A stretch of DNA of 64,000 bases from Actinomadura opuntiae (GTDB taxonomy: Bacteria; Actinomycetota; Actinomycetes; Streptosporangiales; Streptosporangiaceae): positions 1 through 64,000 of the forward strand of contig NZ_JASNWF010000024.1 of assembly GCF_030283205.1 (NCBI RefSeq). Reading direction: 5' to 3'. The translations under genes were made by a program, and so were the position numbers. Of the stretch, positions 9,028 to 18,561 are shown piece after piece; position 1 is the stretch's first letter; each line of letters starts with the position of its first letter. The notes under the pieces were generated by a model. That model ran no database searches, was not told where the DNA came from, and saw only the letters and a list, made by a program, of their open reading frames with translations.

Positions 9028-10104
9028 TCATGTCCGCCGCCGGATCTCATTGATGAGTTTCTGCATCGTCGCCTTCTGATCCGGAGGTCCGGTCAACTGC
9101 ACCACTACACCCGTCCCATCGTGGACATGTATCATGGCTACGCGGGCGACCCGTTGCCCGCCGTCGTCTTCACCGTTGACATCGGCGTACATCGTGGACG
9201 AGTCCGTGCGGTGCCAAACCGCCGGATCCACGACGAGTGTCTTCTCCAGCCGTTTCTCGTCGCAGCTTCCGGAGCACCGCTTCACCGCCACCATGCCGCC
9301 GGCGCCGGATCCGGTATCTCCGAACTCTCCGCCGTCGTCCATGCAGATCCATCGGCTGTCGAAGGGCTCCTTGTCGCTGCGCATGCACCCCACGTACCCG
9401 GCGCGTCGAACTCGAAGGGGAACCCTTGCAACTTCATGTGGTACGTCTTCTCACCCTCACCTTAGGTCGGGCCTGCTACCAGCCCGGGTTTCCCATTTGG
9501 TGCTGGCCGTGAGGATCGGGAGTCGGCGAAGCCGGAGACGGCGTAGGGAATGGCGGCGGTGCAAACGGTGGCGGGCTCTTGCTCAGAACCCGGTTCAATT
9601 ACTTGGCGCTCCGCCATTCCTTCAGCCGCTCGAGAACACCTCCCAAACGACGAGTCCCATGATCAGGCGCCAGACGCTCACCGCGACCGCAATCACCACT
9701 CGCCTGCGTACGGTCGCCGGTGGAAGCGACTGCAGGAGGGGCGCCGGCCGAGTCCGCAGTTCGTCCCCCCAATGCGGGACAAAGCTAGGCCCGGCGCCTC
9801 CGCCCGACGTAAGGGCCGCCTCTTCCAGCACCCGCACACCCGTCTCGACGTCCGGAAGCGCAGCCCGTGCCAGCAGGCCCCGTGGCTCCGCCGCGATCGC
9901 TTCCGCGGCCAGGCTTTCGAACCGGCTCCATACCTCCGGATCCGACGCGGCCGCAGCACTCATTACCGCAACGAACACCTGCTCACCGGAACGCGCCTCC
10001 GCCGTGAAGACCAGCCCGGCGTCCCGCTCAGCCACCCGCGCGACCAGCCGAAACGGCCCGAGTATCCGCGGGTCCGAAGTTTCCAAGGGCCCTTCTACAG
10101 CCAC
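9028..10104 (-). pseudogene. Decayed kinase-like single-pass membrane protein
   Basis: Read right to left, an open frame starting at 10104 gives ~160 residues resembling the N-lobe of a Ser/Thr kinase-like protein (SDPRILGPFRLVARV) without the G-loop glycines. It ends in a basic patch and one membrane helix (VVIAVAVSVW...IMGLVVW) and stops at 9622. A proline-rich linker (PPPFAPPPFPTP) then appears in another frame and stops at a TAG near 9475. A C-terminal domain begins at an ATG at 9437 (KLQGFPFEFDAPGTWG) and continues in a third frame (CMRSDKEPFDSRWICMDD) to 9028. One extra G in the G4 run near 9391 would join the last two parts. The composite (pseudokinase, helix, Pro-linker, extracellular domain) reads as one gene broken by several lesions. 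Confidence 0.6.
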
Positions 10105-10802
10105 TCCGTCCCCAGATACAAACGGAGCACGCCGGCGTCAGACCGCCGCCCCGACCGTCCCCGCGCCAGACGGCGCTGCTCCGAACTTCTCGCCTCCTTC
10201 ACCTGCCGTCGGCAGGTCGAAGCTCATGGATTCCCGCGGCCGTGGCGAAGGTGCCGGTCGCCTCCGTCAGACCGCCGAGCCCTTCAGGTGGGCTTGGTTG
10301 TGGAGCCCGTGATCGTGGCGCAGTCGCAGTGCCCCGGGTCGGCGTGTGCCCAGCGTCCTTGTTCGGGTGCCGGGTGGTACGCCTGCCGGCCGACTGTCCT
10401 TCGGCTTGCTCGGTGCTGGGGGTCCTGCCATGGACCCACGTGTGGGGGCTTGGTGTGCGTGGCCGTATCTGTGGCCCGGTGCGCGGCCTCCGCCTTCGGT
10501 CCTCTCCTGCGCGAAGGTCCCCTGGCCGCCCCCGTCGATCCCCGCTTTCAGGGTCGTCAGAGCGTTCTGCAGCTGGATAGGCATCTCTAGTCACCGCGGT
10601 GACCTGCAAAGCTGCGGGCGGGGTACCTCGACGTCGCTGGCTTCCGGTGCAGTCGCCGCCAAGCTTCGTTTCCGGTCAGGTCAACCGGCGGTGACCGGAG
10701 CGAGGTCGTTGCGACCGCATGGAGAGGAAGTGACCGGGGCCGCGATGCCGTGAGGTGGGAGCGAGCGGGGGGCTTGGGAGGCAGGCGGCGTTGGCGGAGG
10801 GG
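10105..10802. other. About 700 bp without a convincing gene
   Basis: Several medium open frames exist on both strands but all are low-complexity (Arg/Pro/Gly-rich), overlap one another and have no convincing ribosome site or domain. The stretch joins the decayed kinase-like gene to the WXG100 pair and may hold further eroded coding sequence plus the upstream region of the pseudogene. I see no strong promoter, hairpin or repeat. Confidence 0.5.
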
Positions 10803-11099
10803 TCAGCTGCTCCACATGGCGGTGTTCTGGCGTTCGGCGCCGAGGTGGATGTCGTGGGATTCGCCGATGACCTTGCTCATGCTGGAGACGGCGGTGGCCA
10901 TGCGCTGGGCGGCCAGTTTCCATTCGCGGGATTTCTGTTCGTAGGCGTGGCGGGCGTCGCCGTCCCATTCGGCCAGGTGGGCGCGGACCTGGCTGTCGAG
11001 GGTGTCCAGGGTGGCCTGGTAGCTCTTGAGGGCGCTGGTGAAGTTGGCCTGGGCGTTTTGCATGCCGCCGAAGTTGACGTAGGTGTAGTCGGTGCTCAT
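10803..11099 (-). CDS. WXG100 family type VII substrate (EsxA-like)
   Basis: A 98-residue helical hairpin protein with W-D-G near residue 58 (HLAEWDGDARHAYEQ), the turn motif of WXG100 proteins. Length and heptad-like helices match the ESAT-6/CFP-10 superfamily. These are secreted as heterodimers through EccC-dependent type VII machines. It has no obvious C-terminal YxxxD/E signal, so it is the more likely ESAT-6-like partner carried by the neighbouring 104-residue protein. It lies 38 bp downstream of that gene on the same strand, and the ATG follows an AGG-rich site (tggaggacaggcg). Confidence 0.93.
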   Translation of the reverse strand: MSTDYTYVNFGGMQNAQANFTSALKSYQATLDTLDSQVRAHLAEWDGDARHAYEQKSREWKLAAQRMATAVSSMSKVIGESHDIHLGAERQNTAMWSS

Positions 11100-11137
11100 C
11101 GCCTGTCCTCCAGGTGTGGGGGTGTGGGGAGTGGTGG

Positions 11138-11452
11138 TCAGCCGTTGACCAGGCCTTTGAGGGTGTTGACGCGGGCGGTCTTGTTCTGTTCGGCGGTCTG
11201 GTACTTGGCGCGGGTGTCCACGAGCTTTTCGTGGATGAGGTTCAGGTCTTTGAGGGCCTTGGCGAACTCGGTCTCGAAGAGGTTGTAGACCTGGGTGAAG
11301 GCGGCGGAGGACTCGCCCTTCCAGGCGCTTTGGAGTTCGGCGTGGTGGGTGTTGAGCTGGTTCTTGATCTGGCCGATCTGGCCGTGGGCGTCCTGGACGT
11401 TGCCGGCGGCCTGCTGCATGTGCTGCCGGTTGACCGATGACTGGTTGGTCAT
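11138..11452 (-). CDS. WXG100 family type VII substrate (EsxB-like)
   Basis: A 104-residue WXG100 protein with W-K-G near residue 44 (SAWKGESSAAF) between two long helices. The C-terminal helix carries Y-Q-T-A-E, which fits the YxxxD/E secretion signal read by EccC in mycobacteria and Thermomonospora. That makes it the likely CFP-10/EsxB-type partner of the 98-residue protein downstream. The ATG is preceded by an AAGGAGAA site. It is first in the two-gene unit, whose upstream region (11453-11634) contains a perfect DnaA-box-like 9-mer. Confidence 0.94.
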   Translation of the reverse strand: MTNQSSVNRQHMQQAAGNVQDAHGQIGQIKNQLNTHHAELQSAWKGESSAAFTQVYNLFETEFAKALKDLNLIHEKLVDTRAKYQTAEQNKTARVNTLKGLVNG

Positions 11453-11560
11453 TGCGGTTCTCCTTCACGTCGGCGGTGGGGGTAGACGACACGCCCCGTG
11501 ACTGCGAGCAAGATGAAGCGTAGAGACCGGTGATTCCCGCTGTCCATCAGGTATGTCACC

Positions 11561-11569
11561 TGTGGATAA
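11561..11569 (-). promoter_or_regulatory. DnaA-box-like 9-mer
   Basis: TGTGGATAA on the plus strand is TTATCCACA on the minus strand, the classical DnaA box. It lies about 110 bp upstream of the WXG100 pair, between that unit and the end of eccB. It is isolated, so this is not an origin. It could be a regulatory or titration site, or chance. Confidence 0.35.
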
Positions 11570-11634
11570 CTATGGGCGATGGGACATCTGGGACTGAACA
11601 GGCCAAGCGGTCAAGTCACCGTTCGGTTCCACCG

Positions 11635-12996
11635 TTATCTGGCCGGAACCGGCCGCTGAGCGGCGGAGGCCGTAAGGGTCGGTCCCTCTTTGAACAGTTG
11701 CAATAGATTCGCCGGAATTGGGGTGGCGTCCTTTGTGCTGTAGCCGAGTTTCGCGATGTCGTCGGCCGTGGGTATCGGGTAGCGGAGACCCTGGTCGGTG
11801 AGCAGGGAGAACGTCTGGAGCGGCTGGCCGGGGCCGGAGAGGGTGCCCGCGAACGTCCCGCCGCCGGGGAGGACGACCTGGTCGAGGCCGCCCGTGGTCT
11901 GGCCGGACGGGGTGGGCAGGCTGCCGCCGATGGTGAAGCGGGCGTCCGTCGAGAGGGCGGACGCCTTCCGGTAGACGGTGCACAGGGGTTGCTGGGGCTC
12001 GTACGGAACGACGTGGGGCGGCGAATCCGGCAGGGAGCGGTTGTAGAGGTTCGTCCGCGACGGCTTGGCCGCGGCCTCCGCCGGTGTGATTTCGCGGGGC
12101 GGCCCCGCTGCCAGGGAGTCGAGCAGGAGACGGGCCTGCGTCGCGGAGATACTGGCGAGGCCGTCGGGGAGCTGGACGTACCACCGTTCCGGGGTGCCGG
12201 CGATGGCGGCCACGCGGAAGACCTGGCCTGCGGGAGCCGGGGTGTTGCCGGGGCCGGGGAAGTCGTGTCCCTGCTCGGGGATGGAGGGGGCCGCGTAGTC
12301 GGGCCCCTGGGGCAGTCCGTTCAGCCAGCGTTCGTCCACTGCGACGGGCTGCTCCGCACTGAGGCCGCGGGCGGCCTTAGGAGTGATGCGCATCCGGCTG
12401 TTGTGCCAGATGAGCCAGTCCTGTGAGCCGCCCCGCACGACAACGCCCTCAGCGTCGGTGAGCGGACGGCCCCCTATGTCGCGTCCGCCTACAAGGGAGA
12501 CTGTGGAGCCGCCAAGGAGGGAAGTGGTCCGAGCGCATAGCGACCATGAGGCGTGGTCAGGCTTGCCCGGTGCGGGGAGCGATTCGGGAGCTCCCTGGAT
12601 GCCCGTGACAGGGTCACGGGGGTACTTCGCCAGGGATTTGGACGAGACCAGCTTGCGCTGGATCTCGGCTGTCGGCATGGCCAGGCGGGCGGAGGCGTAG
12701 TTGAGGAACGGGACGAGTTTGCGGTCCCGCCGGCTGTAGACGTAGGTGGCGCCGGTCTCCTTCTCGATGATGAGGACGCCGGGACGTTCCAGGTTGCGGG
12801 CGCCGCCCTTGAAGATGAGGCCGGTGATGCCGAAGCCGGCGGCGACCAGGACGGCCACCATGACGCCGCAGAGCGTCCCGACGCCGGTGCGGCGCAGCGG
12901 GGACTCTGCGGCGCTCGGACGGCCCTGGAGGAGCGCGAGGGACACGCGCTGGGTCATCAGGCGGTGCGCCTGGTAGAGGTCCTTGCGGGTCTGCAT
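11635..12996 (-). CDS. eccB: Type VII secretion membrane protein EccB
   Basis: A 453-residue bitopic membrane protein. It has a conserved cytosolic N-terminus (MQTRKDLYQAHRLMTQRV), one transmembrane helix at about residues 38-60, and a large extracytoplasmic domain with two Cys (in SLCARTTSLL and PLCTVY). This order and length fit EccB of actinobacterial type VII systems, where it anchors the membrane complex with EccC and EccD. The start codon overlaps the eccD stop (TGATG), so the two are co-translated. Strand and order (eccD, eccB, then the WXG100 unit) suggest one minus-strand transcription unit. Confidence 0.93.
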   Translation of the reverse strand: MQTRKDLYQAHRLMTQRVSLALLQGRPSAAESPLRRTGVGTLCGVMVAVLVAAGFGITGLIFKGGARNLERPGVLIIEKETGATYVYSRRDRKLVPFLNYASARLAMPTAEIQRKLVSSKSLAKYPRDPVTGIQGAPESLPAPGKPDHASWSLCARTTSLLGGSTVSLVGGRDIGGRPLTDAEGVVVRGGSQDWLIWHNSRMRITPKAARGLSAEQPVAVDERWLNGLPQGPDYAAPSIPEQGHDFPGPGNTPAPAGQVFRVAAIAGTPERWYVQLPDGLASISATQARLLLDSLAAGPPREITPAEAAAKPSRTNLYNRSLPDSPPHVVPYEPQQPLCTVYRKASALSTDARFTIGGSLPTPSGQTTGGLDQVVLPGGGTFAGTLSGPGQPLQTFSLLTDQGLRYPIPTADDIAKLGYSTKDATPIPANLLQLFKEGPTLTASAAQRPVPAR

Positions 12997-14387
12997 CAGC
13001 CGGCCAGCCCGCGCAGCCAGGAGTACAGGTTCAGCAGCCCCATCGAGAGCGGCAGGAAGCTGACGATGAGCACGATGTCAACGATGTCGCCGGCGCGGCC
13101 CCAGAACGGCGAGGGCTTGCGTGCGGGGAGCCTGAGGGCCATTGCGGTCATGGCGGTGACGGCCAGCACGGCGGGGAGGACCACCGTCAGCAGCGTCATG
13201 GCGGGTGTGGCCGTGGCGGCCTGATGCAACGCGAGGATGGCGAGACCGGCGAGGCCGGAGAGAAGCATCCAGAGGCGTTGCGAGCGGCCGTGGAAGACAC
13301 GCGCGCGCAGGAGGAGCACCAGAGACAGGCAGAGGCTCATCGTCACGGGCAGCCATCCGTGCGTGGTCAGCAGGGAGAGCTGTGCGCCGAGGCCCGCCAG
13401 CCCTACGGCGGCCACCAGGCCCGTGGCGAAACGGTCGGCTTCGCGTGTGCGGCGTAGGAGCGTCGGGCCGTCGAAGGTCTGGGCGCTACGCAGTTCCTCG
13501 GCGGTCTCCGGGACGGGAGGTAGCGGGAGGCGTGCGAGGCGGAACGCCAGGGACGGGATAAGGGCGGTCACTGCGAGGCACAGGGACGCGTCGAATGCGG
13601 CCATTCCGGACGGCGACAGCCCGAAGCCCTGGACGAGCGCGGCGGAGACCAGGCCGAGCAGGGCGACGAACGCGATGCCGAGGAAGGTCGGCAGGCCGTC
13701 GTGGATGGCGAAGGCGGAGACGACGGCCGCAAGGGTGACCGCTGCGAAGGCGGCCGCGAGATGGGGCGTTCCCAGGTCCAGCAGGGGAACGGGCCTAGCC
13801 GGGGCCAGGAGGCCGCCCAGGAACGCGTAAGGCAGCGCGCTATAGCCCAGGACGGCTCCGGCACCGGAATCGCCGAGCGCGCGCGACAGCGCGATCCCCG
13901 CGAGCACGAGGACGACCGCCACGCCCGCGGAGGCGGCCGTCAGCAGCCCCCAGGGCGGCCCCGCCAGGGCCATGCCCACCGCGCCCAGGCCGAGGGCGGC
14001 CGCGCCGGCGAGGAGGCCGAAGCGCCGGGTGGTCTCGGGACGCCAGCGGTCGGCGTGCTCGTTGACGCCGGTCGCGACGACGTCGGCCACGTCGTCGAAG
14101 GCGACCTCGGGGAACTGGTCCAGCTCGGGCCGGAAGTAGAGGATCTCCCCGTCGCGGACGCCGAGGGCGGACAGCGACCGGGACTCGTCGAGCGGCGCCT
14201 CGTCCAGCCGTTGCAGCACCCAACCGGAGTGCGCGAGCCCGGCGTCCGCCAAATTGTGGCCCGCGACCTGCAACAACGTCGGGAGCATGTGGGAAAGGGG
14301 AATGTCTCCGGGCAGCGAGAGGTCCAGCCTGCGGTGCGGGGCGACGACGACCACGCGGCACAGGTCGGCGCCCGTCGAGGTATTCAC
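12996..14387 (-). CDS. eccD: Type VII secretion membrane protein EccD
   Basis: A 463-residue polytopic protein with a ubiquitin-like N-terminal domain (residues ~1-100, CRVVVVAPHRRLDLSLPGDIPL) followed by roughly eleven transmembrane helices. This is the EccD layout; EccD forms the dimeric membrane vestibule of the type VII pore. The GTG at 14387 follows GGAGG. It is divergent from eccC, sharing the 14388-14545 intergenic region, and overlaps eccB by one base. Length is slightly below the mycobacterial average (~500). Confidence 0.93.
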   Translation of the reverse strand: MNTSTGADLCRVVVVAPHRRLDLSLPGDIPLSHMLPTLLQVAGHNLADAGLAHSGWVLQRLDEAPLDESRSLSALGVRDGEILYFRPELDQFPEVAFDDVADVVATGVNEHADRWRPETTRRFGLLAGAAALGLGAVGMALAGPPWGLLTAASAGVAVVLVLAGIALSRALGDSGAGAVLGYSALPYAFLGGLLAPARPVPLLDLGTPHLAAAFAAVTLAAVVSAFAIHDGLPTFLGIAFVALLGLVSAALVQGFGLSPSGMAAFDASLCLAVTALIPSLAFRLARLPLPPVPETAEELRSAQTFDGPTLLRRTREADRFATGLVAAVGLAGLGAQLSLLTTHGWLPVTMSLCLSLVLLLRARVFHGRSQRLWMLLSGLAGLAILALHQAATATPAMTLLTVVLPAVLAVTAMTAMALRLPARKPSPFWGRAGDIVDIVLIVSFLPLSMGLLNLYSWLRGLAG

Positions 14388-14545
14388 GCGACCTCCGATC
14401 GTAGCGATGACCGCACATTCACTATCAGCCGGGACCGTTTCCCGCCACCCGAGGAATGGCTTTCGATCAGCGCGCGGACCGTCCCGGGATCACTAGGATG
14501 ACCCAAAATTGACTCCGGGTCATGGCGATGCGAAGGGACACGGCC

Positions 14546-17500
14546 GTGGGAATCGTTGTGGTGCGGCGGCCGGAAAGACGGCCGCCGCCGCGGCTGCCGG
14601 AGGGCGAGCTCATGCTGGAGCCGCCGCCGGAGATCCCGGAGACCATCAGCCAGGGGTTCGCGAACGCGCTGATGTACCTGCCCATGGCGGCCAGCGGCGC
14701 CGCCATGGGGCTGATGTTCATGGGCGGTGCGGGGGGCGCCGGAGGCGGCAACCCCATCATGTGGGTGGCGTCCGGTTTGTTCGTCCTGTCGATGGTCGGC
14801 ATGGGCTTCGGGCATATGGGACAGGGCGCGGGCGAGCGCAAGCAGCGGCTGAACGGAGCGCGCCGCGACTACTACCGCTACCTGGACCAGATGCGCGCGC
14901 GCGTGCGGAAGGCGGCCGCACAGCAACGTGAAGCGCTGGAGTGGAGCGGCCCTAGCCCCCGCACACTGTGGTCGCTGGCGCTGAGCCGCCGGTTGTGGGA
15001 GCGGCGTCCCTCGGACGGCGACTTCGGCCAGGTGCGGATCGGGCGGGGACGGCAGAGGCTCGCACTGGACCTCGTCGCCCCGGAGACGAAGCCGATCGAG
15101 GATCTGGAACCGATGTGCGCCGGCGCGCTGCGGCGGTTCATGCGCGCCCACGCGACGGTGCCCGATCTGCCGGTGGCGGTCTCGTTGTCGGCGTTCGCCC
15201 GGATAGCGGCGACCGGGGACCCGATGGCGGTGCGGGCCATGGCGCGCGCCCTGATAGCCCAGCTCGCCACCTTCCATACGCCGGACGATGTGCGCCTCAC
15301 CATCTGCGCGTCCCCCGACCGCATGAGGCAGTGGCAGTGGGCCAAGTGGCTGCCGCATTGCCTTCACCCAACGGAGCACGACGCCGCAGGGCCGGTGCGC
15401 CTCACGGGGCACTCGCTAGCGGAGTTGGAGCCTTTGCTCGAGGACGACCTGAAGGACCGCCCCCGCTTCTCTCCAGGCATCGACACACAAGACCTTCCGT
15501 TCCACGTAGTGGTCGTGGACGACGGCATCGTCCCGGCCGACTCGCAGATAGGTGCGGACGGCATCAAGGGGGTGTGCGTCATCGACCTGAGCGGCTCGGT
15601 GACGCCGACATCGGACGCGACCATGCTGCGCCTGCACGTCACCGATGACGGCATGCGGATGCTGGAGCGCGACCACACCGGCAAGGACGTGTCCAGTCCG
15701 CTGGGCAAGGCCGACTGGTTCACGCCCGTGCAAGCGGAGGGGCTCGCGCTGCGTCTGGCGCCGTTGCGGGCGGGCGCCGCGGACGATCCGGAGCAGAACG
15801 CCCTGGCCGGCAATCTCACGCTGACGTCGTTGCTCGGACTGCGCGGGCCCTACGACATCGACCTGCGCTCCACCTGGCAGCCGAGGGCGCAGCGCAACCG
15901 GCTCCGCGTTCCGATAGGCGTGGACTCCGACGGCCGTACGGTGGAGATCGACATCAAGGAGTCCGCACAGGGCGGCATGGGTCCGCACGGGCTGCTGATC
16001 GGTGCGACGGGTTCGGGCAAGTCCGAGCTGTTGCGGACGCTCGTCCTGGCCCTGGCGGTCACCCACTCCTCGGAGACGCTCAACTTCGTCTTGGTCGACT
16101 TCAAGGGCGGCGCGACGTTTTTGGGGCTGGAGCGCCTGCAGCACGTGTCGGCCGTCATCACGAACCTGGAAGAGGAGTTGCCGCTCGTCGACCGCATGTA
16201 CGACGCGCTGCAAGGGGAGATGATCCGGCGGCAGGAGCTGCTGAGGTCGGCGGGGAACTACGCCTCGGTACGCGACTACGAGCGCGCGCGTGAGCAGGGC
16301 GCCCAGCTGGCTCCGTTGCCGACGCTGTTCGTGGTGCTGGACGAGTTCTCCGAGCTGCTGGCCGCCAAGCCAGAGTTTGCGGAGCTGTTCGTGATGATCG
16401 GCCGTCTGGGGCGTTCGCTGGGCGTGCACCTGCTCCTCGCCTCGCAGCGGCTGGAGGAGGGCAAGCTGCGCGGGCTCGATTCCCACCTGTCGTACCGGAT
16501 CGGGCTCCGCACCTTCTCCGCGATGGAGTCGCGCGTGGTGCTGGGTGTTCCGGACGCGTACGAGCTGCCGTCCCAGCCCGGCAACGGCTACCTCAAGGTC
16601 GATGTCAGCGACATGATCCGGTTCAAGGCGGCGTACGTGTCGGGGCCGGTCGAGGAGGAGGTGCAGGCACAGGCCGCCGTGACCGGAAGCGGGGCGCCTC
16701 GGCAGATCCTTCCGTACAGCACGGCCTATGTTCCGCCGCAGGCTCAGCCGTCCGCACCCGAGGAGTCGGCGAGCGGTCAGGAATCGGGAGAGACCCTCTT
16801 CAAGGCGGTCATCGACCAGTTGGAGGGGCGCGGTCCTGCGGCGCACCGCATCTGGCTGCCGCCACTGGACGTCCCTCCGACGATCGATCAGTTGCTTCCT
16901 CCATTGGCGCCTACGCGCGCGCAGGGACTCACCGCCGCGGGGTGGGAGGGCCGTGGCCGCCTCGCCGCGGTCGTGGGAATCATCGACAAGCCCTTCGACC
17001 AGCAACGCGTCCCCTTCTGGGTCGATCTGTCGGCGGCGGCCGGCCATGTCGGCATCGCGGGCGCGCCGCAGACGGGCAAGTCGACGATCCTGCGCTCGCT
17101 CATCACGTCGCTCTCGCTGCTGCACACACCGGGGGAGGTGCAGTTCTACTGCCTGGACTTCGGCGGCGGTACGCTCGGCGGCCTTTCGGGGCTGCCGCAT
17201 GTGGGCGGTGTGAGCAACCGGCTGAACGCCGACCGCGTCCGCAGGACGGTCGCCGAGGTCTCCACGCTCCTTGAACGGCGAGAGCGCGAGTTCGCCGAAC
17301 GCGGCATCGACACCATCGCGACGTACCGGCGGCTACGCGCGGCCGGTCAGATACCGGGAGACGGGTTCGGAGACGTGTTCCTGGTCGTGGACGGGTGGAT
17401 GACGCTAAGGCAGGAGTACGAGCACCTCGAAGAGGTCATCACCGACATGGCCGCGCGTGGGCTGGGCTTCGGCGTGCACGTGGTGGCGACGGCGGGCAAG

Positions 17501-18532
17501 TGGTCGGAGTTCCGGATGGGGATCCGCGACGTGTTCGGCACGCGCCTGGAACTGCGGCTCGGCGACTCCTACGAATCGGAGATCGACCGCCGGCTCGCGG
17601 AGAACGTCCCCGAGGGGCGCCCGGGCCGCGGCCTCACCCGCGACCGCCTGCACTTCCTGGCCGCGCTGCCGCGGCTGGACGGGCGGGGCACCGCCGACGA
17701 CCTCGGGGACGGGGTGGCCAAGATGGTCGAGGCGGTCGCCGGAGCCTGGCAGGGGCCGCAGGCGCCGCCGGTGCGGCTGCTGCCCGACCTGCTGCCGCCG
17801 TCGGCCCTGCGGGAGGCTCTGGGGGGCGCTGAGACGCCGAAATGGCGGGTTCCCATCGGGATCGACGAGGACGCTCTGGCGCCCGTCCTGCTGGACTTCG
17901 CCGCCGACCCGCATTTCGTGGTCGTCGGCGACACCGAGTGCGGCAAGTCGAACCTGCTGCGGCTGATCACGGAGGGCGTCGTCGCGGGGCACGGCCCGGA
18001 CGAGGCGAAGCTGATCTTCATCGACTACCGACGCGCGCTGCTCGACACGGCCGACACCGTGCACCGCGTCGGCTACGCCGCGTCGGCGTCCGCCGCCGCA
18101 GATCTGGTGACCGATCTGGTGGACGCCCTCAACGACCGTCTACCGCCGGCGGACCTCAGCCCGGAGCAGTTGCGTAAGCGGTCCTGGTGGAAGGGCTCCG
18201 ACGTGTTCGTCGTCGTGGACGACTACGACCTCGTCGCCACGGCCAACAACCCGCTTTTGCCGCTGCTGGACCTTCTTCCCCAGGCCCGGGACATCGGTTT
18301 GCACCTCGTCCTGTCACGGACCATGGGCGGGATGGGGCGCGCCCTGTACGACCCGGTCATCCAGCAGTTGAAGGACCTGGCCGCACCGGCGCTCATCATG
18401 TCCGGCAGTAAGGAGGAGGGGGCGCTCTTCGGGGAGGTACGTCCGACGCCACTGCCGGTGGGGCGCGGCACCCTCACCGACAGGCGGAACGGGGTGCGCC
18501 TTGTGCAGACGGCCGCGCTGGAAGGCGCCTGA
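14546..18532 (+). CDS. eccC: Type VII secretion ATPase EccC, three-ATPase one-piece form
   Basis: A 1328-residue motor ATPase. Residues ~1-100 hold the conserved VVVRRPERR start and two membrane helices. Three FtsK/SpoIIIE domains follow: GATGSGKS near residue 486, GAPQTGKS near 838 and GDTECGKS near 1127. Only the first has a Walker B acidic pair (VVLDEF); the second has VVDGW and the third VVDDY, consistent with D1 being the main hydrolytic domain and D2/D3 acting in substrate binding. EccC of Thermomonospora curvata is the studied relative. Start chosen at GTG 14546 with AAGGGA upstream; an ATG at 14522 in frame lacks a clear site. Confidence 0.95.
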   Translation: MGIVVVRRPERRPPPRLPEGELMLEPPPEIPETISQGFANALMYLPMAASGAAMGLMFMGGAGGAGGGNPIMWVASGLFVLSMVGMGFGHMGQGAGERKQRLNGARRDYYRYLDQMRARVRKAAAQQREALEWSGPSPRTLWSLALSRRLWERRPSDGDFGQVRIGRGRQRLALDLVAPETKPIEDLEPMCAGALRRFMRAHATVPDLPVAVSLSAFARIAATGDPMAVRAMARALIAQLATFHTPDDVRLTICASPDRMRQWQWAKWLPHCLHPTEHDAAGPVRLTGHSLAELEPLLEDDLKDRPRFSPGIDTQDLPFHVVVVDDGIVPADSQIGADGIKGVCVIDLSGSVTPTSDATMLRLHVTDDGMRMLERDHTGKDVSSPLGKADWFTPVQAEGLALRLAPLRAGAADDPEQNALAGNLTLTSLLGLRGPYDIDLRSTWQPRAQRNRLRVPIGVDSDGRTVEIDIKESAQGGMGPHGLLIGATGSGKSELLRTLVLALAVTHSSETLNFVLVDFKGGATFLGLERLQHVSAVITNLEEELPLVDRMYDALQGEMIRRQELLRSAGNYASVRDYERAREQGAQLAPLPTLFVVLDEFSELLAAKPEFAELFVMIGRLGRSLGVHLLLASQRLEEGKLRGLDSHLSYRIGLRTFSAMESRVVLGVPDAYELPSQPGNGYLKVDVSDMIRFKAAYVSGPVEEEVQAQAAVTGSGAPRQILPYSTAYVPPQAQPSAPEESASGQESGETLFKAVIDQLEGRGPAAHRIWLPPLDVPPTIDQLLPPLAPTRAQGLTAAGWEGRGRLAAVVGIIDKPFDQQRVPFWVDLSAAAGHVGIAGAPQTGKSTILRSLITSLSLLHTPGEVQFYCLDFGGGTLGGLSGLPHVGGVSNRLNADRVRRTVAEVSTLLERREREFAERGIDTIATYRRLRAAGQIPGDGFGDVFLVVDGWMTLRQEYEHLEEVITDMAARGLGFGVHVVATAGKWSEFRMGIRDVFGTRLELRLGDSYESEIDRRLAENVPEGRPGRGLTRDRLHFLAALPRLDGRGTADDLGDGVAKMVEAVAGAWQGPQAPPVRLLPDLLPPSALREALGGAETPKWRVPIGIDEDALAPVLLDFAADPHFVVVGDTECGKSNLLRLITEGVVAGHGPDEAKLIFIDYRRALLDTADTVHRVGYAASASAAADLVTDLVDALNDRLPPADLSPEQLRKRSWWKGSDVFVVVDDYDLVATANNPLLPLLDLLPQARDIGLHLVLSRTMGGMGRALYDPVIQQLKDLAAPALIMSGSKEEGALFGEVRPTPLPVGRGTLTDRRNGVRLVQTAALEGA

Positions 18533-18561
18533 CGGGACGTGCAAGGGCTGAGTGGCACCGC

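Noticed and set aside
10199..10609. Minus-strand ORF of ~136 residues in the gap near the WXG100 genes
   Set aside because: Low-complexity, no site, and overlapped by equally open frames; could be part of the decayed region but cannot be supported as a gene.
14388..14545. Promoter pair between eccD and eccC
   Set aside because: A TAGGAT at 14494 and several weak hexamers exist, but none has a matching -35 at proper spacing.
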